Shown: piece after piece, positions 21,707-27,223 of the stretch | How the letters are laid out: the number at the start of each line of letters is the position of its first letter | Position numbering within the stretch: the stretch's first letter is position 1 | DNA from: Acidobacteriaceae bacterium UBA1307 | GTDB taxonomy: Bacteria; Acidobacteriota; Terriglobia; Terriglobales; Acidobacteriaceae | Length of the DNA: 27,223 nucleotides | NCBI GenBank assembly: GCA_002307235.1 | Contig: DBTV01000052.1 | Location: 430-27,652 of the forward strand | Direction of reading: 5' to 3' | Translations under genes and position numbers: made by a program | The notes under the pieces: model-generated | What the model saw: the letters and a program-made list of their open reading frames with translations, nothing else | What the model was told of the DNA's origin: nothing | Databases searched by the model: none

Positions 21707-22924
21707 ATGGCTAAAACCACCAAGACTACTCAACCCGTTAAACCCGTTGTGAAGAAGTTTGCGCACCCCGGCGCGATGCTGCTTTCGGCCGATGAACCCA
21801 TTGCGTTTCCCCTCGTGGATGAGACCGAGGAGGTTGACTTTGACGAAGAAACGCCGCTCGAGGTGGTGCCCGCGACGCCGGTGATCGATCCCGACGCGCC
21901 GTTGCCGAGTGAGCTGACGGTGGCCGAGGAGTCGGCCGGCCAAAGGCTCGATGCCTACCTGGCGGCGCAGTTGCCCGGCGTCAGCCGCTCGCGCGTGCAA
22001 CTGCTGCTCGAGCAGAAGGACGTGCTCGTCGATGGCGCCACGCCGAAGGCCTCGCTCAAGCTGCGCGGCGGCGAGCGGATCGAGATCAAAGGGGAACCGC
22101 GTCCGGCCCCGCTCCGGGCCATTGCCGAGGACATTCCGCTCGACGTCGTCTACGAGGACAGCGCCCTGGCCGTCATCAACAAACCGGCGGGCATGATGGT
22201 GCACGCCGGCTCGGGCCAGACCGAGGACGAGCGCAACCGTGGCACGCTGGTCAATGCGCTGCTGTTCCGCTTTAAAAAGCTCTCCGCGCATGGCGGCGAC
22301 CTGCGGCCGGGCATTGTGCACCGGCTCGACAAGCTGACCAGCGGCCTGATTATCGTGGCCAAAAACGATCGCGCGCATCAGGCGCTGTCGGCGATGTTTT
22401 CTGCCCACGAGGTGAAGAAGACCTACATTGCACTGGTGCAGGGGCTGGTCGAGCGCGAGCACGGCACCATCAATGCCGCCATCGGCCGCGACCCGCTGCG
22501 GCGCATTCGCATGACGACGAAACCTACCGAAAATGCCCGTTCGGCCGTCTCACACTACGAGGTCGTGCGTCGCATCACCTGCCGCTTTGGCCGTTTCACG
22601 CTGGTGCGCGTGCGCATCGAGACCGGGCGGACGCATCAGATTCGCGTGCACATGGCCTCGATTGGCCATCAGGTCGTCGGCGATACGCTCTACAGCGGGT
22701 CGGGGCAGTTGACTGATCAGGTTGCTTCGCAGGCGGCCACCTCGCGCGCGGCGCGGCGCAAACAGGGGCCGGAGCGCATCTATCTGGATCGCAACTTCCT
22801 GCACGCAGCTGAGCTGGAGTTTGCGCATCCGATTACGGGCAAGACCCTACGGCTGGAGGCTCCGCTGCCTGCCGAGTTGGTGAAACTGTTGGCGCGCTTG
22901 GAAGGCACCGAGGCTGGTGCCTAA
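21707..22924 (+). CDS. rluD: RluD-type 23S rRNA pseudouridine synthase
   Basis: A 405-residue RluA-family enzyme that isomerises uridines, in RluD at positions 1911, 1915 and 1917 of 23S rRNA helix 69. Residues 1-70 are an extra acidic, Pro-rich, probably disordered extension. The S4 RNA-binding domain is at about 75-130 (GQRLDAYLAAQLPGVSRSR), the catalytic domain from about 140, with VINKPAGMMVH (156-166) and the catalytic Asp D208 in GIVHRLDKLTSGL; RVRIETGRTHQIRVHMA is also conserved. The ATG at 21707 has GAGG 6 nt upstream; ATG 21689 would add six residues without a ribosome binding site. RluD rather than RluA or RluC is inferred from the S4 domain and overall sequence. Confidence 0.9.
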   Translation: MAKTTKTTQPVKPVVKKFAHPGAMLLSADEPIAFPLVDETEEVDFDEETPLEVVPATPVIDPDAPLPSELTVAEESAGQRLDAYLAAQLPGVSRSRVQLLLEQKDVLVDGATPKASLKLRGGERIEIKGEPRPAPLRAIAEDIPLDVVYEDSALAVINKPAGMMVHAGSGQTEDERNRGTLVNALLFRFKKLSAHGGDLRPGIVHRLDKLTSGLIIVAKNDRAHQALSAMFSAHEVKKTYIALVQGLVEREHGTINAAIGRDPLRRIRMTTKPTENARSAVSHYEVVRRITCRFGRFTLVRVRIETGRTHQIRVHMASIGHQVVGDTLYSGSGQLTDQVASQAATSRAARRKQGPERIYLDRNFLHAAELEFAHPITGKTLRLEAPLPAELVKLLARLEGTEAGA

Positions 22925-22935
22925 AATGGATTCGC

Positions 22936-22959
22936 CGCCGCGCTCGTGTGTGCGCGGCG
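22936..22959 (+). terminator. GC-rich hairpin between rluD and the VWFA gene
   Basis: Perfect 8-bp arms CGCCGCGC (22936-22943) and GCGCGGCG (22952-22959), 8-nt loop, 11 nt after the rluD stop and 5 bp before the next -10 box. No T run. Confidence 0.5.
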
Positions 22960-22964
22960 ATTGC

Positions 22965-22970
22965 TACAAT
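22965..22970 (+). promoter_or_regulatory. -10 box of the VWFA gene
   Basis: TACAAT in the context GCTACAAT, 9 nt before the ATG at 22980. A GAGGGAG element lies between them, so either a very short leader or use of a more distant promoter is possible. The -35 position is occupied by the hairpin. Confidence 0.45.
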
Positions 22971-22979
22971 GAGGGAGCT

Positions 22980-23975
22980 ATGACCAGAGAGTTTATTGGC
23001 CTTCTGTTGGCGACGGCGCTGGGAACCGCAGTGCTGACCGCTCAGCAACCCGCGGCGCAGCCCGCACCGGCGACGCAAGCCCCGGTGGCGCAGGCCCCGG
23101 CCGAGTCGGACGATGCGTCGACGATGGACATCGGCGCGCCGACCATCAAGATCGGCGTCAATGAGGTCAACCTGATCTTTACGGTGACCGACAGGCATGG
23201 TCGCTACAACCCGAACCTCAAGCAGAGCGACTTTGCGCTGCTTGATGACCAGAAGGCTCCGGCGCACGTCACCTCCTTCCATCAGCAGATCAATCTGCCG
23301 CTGCGTGTTGGCTTGCTCATCGACGCCAGTAGCTCGATTCATTCGCGCTTCCAGTTCGAGCAGCAGTCGGCCACCGAGTTTCTGTTGCAGACCATGAAGT
23401 CGCGCAATGACCGCGCCTTTGTGATGGGCTTCGACGTGGTGCCGAATATCACCGCCGATTGGAGCAACAATCTTGACGCGTTGCAGACCGGCGTCAATCG
23501 CCTGAAGCCGGGCGGCGGCACGGCGCTCTATGACGCGCTCTACACGGCCTGCCATGACAAGCTGCTCGGCATTGGCCGCGGCCAGGAGCCGGTGCGCAAG
23601 GCCATCATTCTGCTCTCGGACGGCTCCGACAACCAGAGCCATGTTTATCTGAACGAGGCCGTCAAGGAGTGCCAGCGCTCGGAGACGATCATCTACGCCA
23701 TCAGCACCAACTGGACCCCGAGCCGCGGCGAAGGCGACAAGGTGATGCAGCAGTTGGCGACCGATACCGGCGGCCAGAGCTTCTTTCCGCCTTCGGTCGA
23801 GGACATCTCGAAGAGCTTCACCGACATTCAGGAGGAGCTGCGCAGCCAGTACGCGCTCACCTACACGCCGGCCGACTTCAAGATGGATGGTGCCTTCCGC
23901 CCGATCTATCTGTTCTGCAACGACCGTCGCTATCAGGTGCGCGCCCGTAAGGGCTATTTCGCTCCGAGGCAATAA
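22980..23975 (+). CDS. Secreted VWFA-related acidobacterial-domain protein
   Basis: A 331-residue exported protein of the family named for its abundance in Acidobacteria. Signal peptide about 1-22, then a Pro/Ala/Gln-rich linker (23-50), a short beta domain with VNLIFTVTDRHGRYNPNLK (63-81), and a von Willebrand A domain from about 105. The metal-ion-dependent adhesion site has DxSxS as D115, S117, S119 in LLIDASSSI, then GGGTALYDAL and LLSDGSDNQS; the end is YQVRARKGYFAP. Probably a periplasmic or secreted adhesion or scaffold protein; the partner is unknown. The ATG at 22980 is chosen from the signal peptide and the GAGGGAG just upstream; a frame start at 22917 overlaps rluD. Confidence 0.92.
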   Translation: MTREFIGLLLATALGTAVLTAQQPAAQPAPATQAPVAQAPAESDDASTMDIGAPTIKIGVNEVNLIFTVTDRHGRYNPNLKQSDFALLDDQKAPAHVTSFHQQINLPLRVGLLIDASSSIHSRFQFEQQSATEFLLQTMKSRNDRAFVMGFDVVPNITADWSNNLDALQTGVNRLKPGGGTALYDALYTACHDKLLGIGRGQEPVRKAIILLSDGSDNQSHVYLNEAVKECQRSETIIYAISTNWTPSRGEGDKVMQQLATDTGGQSFFPPSVEDISKSFTDIQEELRSQYALTYTPADFKMDGAFRPIYLFCNDRRYQVRARKGYFAPRQ

Positions 23976-24011
23976 CCTCTTAGCGTTCACTGATTTTTAT
24001 CAGCACCCGGG

Positions 24012-24045
24012 CCGCGCTTCCGCAAGGAGGCGCGGTTTGTCGTTT
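24012..24045 (+). terminator. Intrinsic terminator after the VWFA gene
   Basis: CCGCGCTTCC (24012-24021) and GGAGGCGCGG (24026-24035) around a GCAA tetraloop, followed by TTTGTCGTTT. The next 260 bp to 24309 hold no gene or clear promoter that I can support. Confidence 0.88.
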
Positions 24046-24309
24046 GCACAGAAAAGGATGCACTGTGTGGGTGTTCCGTTTCAGAACGGGGCTTCGCAAA
24101 TGGTTCGTATTTGATTCCCTCTGTAAATCCTCTCTCTTTGTTCTGTCTCATCTTTCCGTTTCCGCGATGAAATAGGAAGGACGAATCCGGCGATGTGCTT
24201 CCTGGTGTCTGTTGAGAAGTAGGAATTTTCCAATGTGCTGATGGCGCTGGAAAACAGAGCACGGAAACGCTGCAGCCGCACGAGCGGCCACGGCGCGGGG
24301 GAAAATGCG

Positions 24310-24870
24310 GTGATTCGGCAAGCCATATCGTGCGACATCTGTGCGGCGGAAAAAAAGCAGACCAACCATTGGTTTGTCGCCTATGAACTGAACGGGGAAC
24401 TGCGCATTGGCGGGTGGAGTTCGCGCAATCGCCTGCGCGCCGGTTCCAAACATCTCTGCGGGCAAACCTGCCTTCATAAACTGGTCGATGACTTCATGGC
24501 GCGCTCGATTGCCGTGCGTGCGCATAAGGGCGAGGACGATGCCGTGGACGAGCCGGTCGAGATCGCAGAAGAGACTGCGCCGCTGCTTGCCGCGAGCAAA
24601 CTGTCCACGGACACGAGCCTGACCTCAAGCGCAGCATTTGTCGAGGAGGAGTCTTCGGCGCGGCTGTTGACGCCGCCCGAGCCTCGCTCCACCGTTCGCA
24701 TTCCGGCCTCGCTGGTGCGCATGCCCGAGCGGGTCAGCCAGGACGACGGGCTTCTGCGCGAAGAGGATGCGGTGATGCATTCCTCGATGCGCAACTGGCA
24801 CGCCGAGGCCTGGGAACGCGAGCGCGAGCGCGAACTGCGCTCGAGCGCCCGTTTGCGTTCCAATCGCTAA
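24310..24870 (+). CDS. Hypothetical protein with CxxC...CxxxC zinc-ribbon-like head
   Basis: A 186-residue protein of unknown function. The first 70 residues look like a small folded domain: SCDICAAEKKQTNHWFVAYE with C8 and C11, and KHLCGQTCLHKLVDDFM with C50 and C54, which could bind zinc. The rest is acidic and Ser/Glu-rich, probably disordered, ending in an Arg/Glu-rich charged helix (WERERERELRSSARL). It resembles hypothetical proteins of Acidobacteria that I recall but cannot name. Start is uncertain: GTG 24310 begins at the folded domain, GTG 24235 or ATG 24241 would add about 24 basic residues that look like noise. Its TAA overlaps the ligA TAG on the opposite strand. Confidence 0.7.
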   Translation: MIRQAISCDICAAEKKQTNHWFVAYELNGELRIGGWSSRNRLRAGSKHLCGQTCLHKLVDDFMARSIAVRAHKGEDDAVDEPVEIAEETAPLLAASKLSTDTSLTSSAAFVEEESSARLLTPPEPRSTVRIPASLVRMPERVSQDDGLLREEDAVMHSSMRNWHAEAWERERERELRSSARLRSNR

Positions 24871-26942
24871 AGCAGTTCCGCGCCGGGTGCTTCCGGGCTC
24901 TCGAGCATCGCCAGCAGCCCCGCTTCGTCGAGAATGGGAATGTTGAGCGAGCGCGCCTTTTCGAGCTTTGAACCGGCCTCTTCGCCTGCGACCACATAGC
25001 TGGTCTTCTTGCTGACCGAGCCGACGGTTTTGCCGCCGGCATCCTCGATTTTTTTCTTGGCCGCCTCGCGCGCAAGCGTCGGCAGCGTTCCGGTCAGCAC
25101 AAAGGTCAGCCCGGCCAACTGCGTTGAGCGCTGCTTCTTTTCGGCCGTCAGATCGACGCCAGCCTTTTTCAGGTGTTCTATCAGTGCGCGATTCGCCTCT
25201 TGCGCGAAGAACTCCTGAATGGCCTCGGCAATGCGCGGACCAACCTCATCGACGCGCTCAAGCTCCTCGGCCGTGGCGGCTTCAAGGGCTTCGATCGAGC
25301 CGAACTCCTCGGCCAGCAACTCGGCCGTGCGTTCCCCCACGAAGCGGATGCCGAGCCCCATCAGAACCCGCGCCAGCCCTGCCTGTTTCGAGCCCTCAAT
25401 CTCAAAGAGCAACGCTCGCGCTGATTTTTCCGCAAAGCGGTCGAGCGCCAGCAGTTGCTCCTCGGTGAGCGCGTACATGTCGGCGATGCTGGCCACCAGC
25501 TTGTTGTCAAGAAGTTGCTGCACCACGGCCTCGCCCATGCCCTCGATGTTCATCACACCGCGCTTGGCAAAGTGCAGCAGGGACTCGCGCAGTCGCGCCG
25601 GGCAGTCGGCATTCACGCAGCGGAAGTCCACCTCGCCTTCGACGCGCACGGCGGCGCTCGAGCACTCAGGGCAGGTGGTTGGAAAGGTGTAGGTCTCGGC
25701 TCCGCGCTCATGCTCGGCGTCTTCGACGACCTCGACGACCTTGGGAATCACGTCGCCGCCGCGCTCGACCTTGACCCAGTCGCCGACGCGCAGGCCAAGC
25801 CCGGCGATGAAGTCGGCATTGTGCAGCGTGGCGCGGCTCACCGTGGTGCCGCCGATAAACACCGGCGCAAGCTCGGCTACCGGCGTCAGTTTGCCGGTGC
25901 GGCCCACCTGCACGGTGATGCTTTGCACCTGTGTAATGCCTGCCTGTGCCGTGAATTTGTAGGCGATGGCCCAGCGCGGGGCGCGCGCCGTCGAGCCGAT
26001 CCGGTTACGCGCGGCGATGGCGTTCACCTTGAAGACCACGCCGTCGATCTCGTAGCCGAGCGTGGGCCGTTGCGCCTCAATCGCGGTGATGAAGGACATC
26101 ATCTCATCGATGGAGTGCAGCAGCCGGTGATGCTCATTGACGCGAAAGCCGAGCGTCTTCAGTGCCGCAAGCGTTGTCTGCTGGTCGGCTTCGAGATACT
26201 GGCCCCCGGTCAGCAAAAAATAGGCGTAAAAGTCGAGCTGCCGGTTGGCAACCACCTTCGGATCGAGCGTGCGCAGGGTGCCCGCTGCCGCGTTGCGCGG
26301 ATTGACGGCCAGCGGCAGTCCTTCGGCCTCACGCTCCTCGTTCAGCCTTTCAAAGGAGCGGCGCGGCATGATTGCCTCGCCGCGTGCCTCGAATGCCTGC
26401 GGCAGTCCGAGTTTTTTGAATGTTTCTGCCGGGACAGAGAGCGGAATGCTGCGAATGGTGCGTAGATTGGCCGTTACGTCCTCGCCGGTCTGTCCATCGC
26501 CCCGCGTCAGACCGCTTGCCAGCCGCGCGCCGCCGTCGGCGGTCGCCTCGTAACGCAGCGCCACGCTCAGTCCGTCGAGCTTGAGCTCGGCCACGTATTC
26601 GAGCGGAAGGTCGCCCGCCAGCTCGCGGCAGCGCGTCTCCCATGCCGCCAGATCCTCGGCCGAATAGGCGTTGTCGAGCGAGAGCATGGGGCGGGAGTGC
26701 TCGACCTTGCGAAAGCCCTTGGCCGGTGCGCCGCCGACGCGTTGGGTGGGTGAGTCGGCGCGGAGCAGCTCGGGGTGCTCGGCCTCGAGCTTTTTCAGCT
26801 CGTTCATCAGTGCGTCATAGTGTGCATCCGAGATTGCAGGTGCATCCTGCACGTAATACAGATGTTCGTGGTGGCGCAGCTCCGCGCGCAGCTCGGCGGC
26901 TCGTTCGTCGGGGGAAGAGAATAGCTTGGCAGTCGTGCCCAT
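24867..26942 (-). CDS. ligA: NAD-dependent DNA ligase LigA
   Basis: A 691-residue replicative and repair ligase that seals nicks using NAD. Domains in order: Ia NAD-binding (HHEHLYYVQDAPAISDAHYD near 25-45), adenylation with the nucleophile K121 in AELKLDGLSVAL, OB fold (VQVGRTGKLTPVAEL), Cys4 zinc finger (CPEC, then CVNADC), helix-hairpin-helix repeats (about 440-590) and a C-terminal BRCT domain (GLTFVLTGTLPTL to the end). The ATG at 26942 is chosen over that at 26972 because a TATAAT box lies between them, 7 nt before 26942. The stop overlaps that of the convergent hypothetical gene by 2 bases, and no terminator separates them. Confidence 0.96.
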   Translation of the reverse strand: MGTTAKLFSSPDERAAELRAELRHHEHLYYVQDAPAISDAHYDALMNELKKLEAEHPELLRADSPTQRVGGAPAKGFRKVEHSRPMLSLDNAYSAEDLAAWETRCRELAGDLPLEYVAELKLDGLSVALRYEATADGGARLASGLTRGDGQTGEDVTANLRTIRSIPLSVPAETFKKLGLPQAFEARGEAIMPRRSFERLNEEREAEGLPLAVNPRNAAAGTLRTLDPKVVANRQLDFYAYFLLTGGQYLEADQQTTLAALKTLGFRVNEHHRLLHSIDEMMSFITAIEAQRPTLGYEIDGVVFKVNAIAARNRIGSTARAPRWAIAYKFTAQAGITQVQSITVQVGRTGKLTPVAELAPVFIGGTTVSRATLHNADFIAGLGLRVGDWVKVERGGDVIPKVVEVVEDAEHERGAETYTFPTTCPECSSAAVRVEGEVDFRCVNADCPARLRESLLHFAKRGVMNIEGMGEAVVQQLLDNKLVASIADMYALTEEQLLALDRFAEKSARALLFEIEGSKQAGLARVLMGLGIRFVGERTAELLAEEFGSIEALEAATAEELERVDEVGPRIAEAIQEFFAQEANRALIEHLKKAGVDLTAEKKQRSTQLAGLTFVLTGTLPTLAREAAKKKIEDAGGKTVGSVSKKTSYVVAGEEAGSKLEKARSLNIPILDEAGLLAMLESPEAPGAELL

Positions 26943-26949
26943 GGGTTGA

Positions 26950-26955
26950 ATTATA
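26950..26955 (-). promoter_or_regulatory. ligA -10 box, predicted leaderless start
   Basis: Perfect TATAAT on the minus strand, 7 nt before the ATG at 26942, with no ribosome binding site between. No good -35 match is present at 16-18 bp. The region 26943-27006 is shared with the divergent gene. Confidence 0.55.
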
Positions 26956-26988
26956 GGGATCACGCATTCCATCTGCAGCAGGGCGGTC

Positions 26989-26994
26989 TACGAT
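26989..26994 (+). promoter_or_regulatory. Candidate -10 box of the YdjM-type gene
   Basis: TACGAT lies 12 nt before the ATG at 27007. There is no obvious -35 or strong ribosome binding site. Confidence 0.35.
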
Positions 26995-27006
26995 AGATCT
27001 CAAGCC

Positions 27007-27223
27007 ATGGAACCCGTTACGCACTTTCTTACCGGAGCCTGCATCGCGCGGGCAGGACTGAATCGCAAAACCGCCTATGCCACCGTGGTGGCCACCCTGG
27101 CCGCCGAGGCCGCCGATCTTGACGTGCTCTGGTCGTTGGCGGGCCCGGTCGAGGGACTCAAGCACCATCGCGGCATCACGCACACCCTTTGGGCCGCGCC
27201 GGTAGTGGCGGGGGGGGGGGGGG
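27007..27223 (+). CDS. YdjM/DUF457-type membrane-bound metal-dependent hydrolase, N-terminal part
   Basis: The first 72 residues of an integral membrane protein. MEPVTHFLTGACIARAGLNR, then TLAAEAADLDVLW and LKHHRGITHTLW, is the typical start of the YdjM (LexA-regulated, putative metal-dependent hydrolase) family, with His and Asp residues (H6, D46, D48, HHRGITHT) that may bind metal. The physiological substrate is unknown. The gene is divergent from ligA with 64 bp between starts. It is cut by the window end, and the last codons (a run of Gly from poly-G) are probably not genuine. Confidence 0.85.
   Translation, partial: MEPVTHFLTGACIARAGLNRKTAYATVVATLAAEAADLDVLWSLAGPVEGLKHHRGITHTLWAAPVVAGGGG
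27210..27223. repeat. Poly-G tract at the window end
   Basis: Fourteen consecutive G ending the window, in frame as Gly codons of the truncated gene. It coincides with the sequence end, so an assembly or base-calling artefact is more likely than a real homopolymer. Confidence 0.9.

Noticed and set aside
21391..21714. 107-codon open frame before rluD
   Set aside because: Overlaps the rluD start, has no family resemblance or ribosome binding site, and crosses several strong palindromes.
22833..23990. Long minus-strand open frame opposite the VWFA gene (and similar ones opposite rluD, pheS and galU)
   Set aside because: Composition is that of antisense translation, and the sense frames encode clear families.
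24193..24222. Nine-codon open frame MCFLVSVEK with AGGAAGGA upstream
   Set aside because: Too short to judge and not tied to any regulated gene; likely chance.

Overview
The window is about 27.2 kb of high-GC DNA that most likely comes from an acidobacterium of the Terriglobia (Acidobacteriaceae-like). The clearest taxonomic clue is a secreted protein of the VWFA-related acidobacterial family (22980-23975). A short PheT without the EMAPII-like tRNA-binding domain and an acidobacterial-looking Cys-rich hypothetical protein (24310-24870) fit. The window opens inside gyrA and closes inside a membrane metal-hydrolase gene that runs into 14 consecutive G, so it looks like a contig with both ends cut.

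Layout. 1-1811: 5' end of gyrA and a multi-pass membrane protein, both on the minus strand. 1929-5192: a Tat-exported GH43 glycosidase, ruvB and a thioredoxin-like protein on the plus strand. 5290-5392: a 17-bp tandem array. 5383-12358: minus-strand block of galU, a DUF885 peptidase-like protein, mfd and a secreted DUF2846 protein; mfd and the DUF885 gene form an operon. 12493-19868: a translation and division block of rpmI, rplT, Fe-dependent alcohol dehydrogenase, a divergent LprI-like gene, pheS, a four-helix-bundle S23 gene, pheT, a ZapB-like coiled coil and zapA. 20065-23975: a TPR-TlpA thioredoxin, a gene-free palindrome-rich stretch of about 530 bp, an RluD-type pseudouridine synthase and the VWFA protein. 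24310-27223: the Cys-rich hypothetical gene, convergent ligA, and a divergent truncated YdjM-type hydrolase.

Functional picture. Most genes are housekeeping: DNA topology and repair (gyrA, ruvB, mfd, ligA), translation (rpmI, rplT, pheS, pheT, rluD), division (zapA and partner) and envelope precursor supply (galU). Small secreted or redox proteins of lower GC lie between them.

Most notable: (1) an S23 four-helix-bundle gene inserted between pheS and pheT, flanked in inverted orientation by a degenerate GCNAAC repeat that also makes up the tandem array beside galU; (2) several genes, including ruvB, mfd and ligA, whose -10 box lies only 7-9 nt before the start codon, predicting leaderless mRNAs; (3) three compact junctions where an 8-bp GC hairpin directly abuts such a promoter; (4) an unexplained palindrome-rich interval before rluD with tRNA-like fragments. 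All calls come from reading the sequence and from recall of protein families; no search was run.
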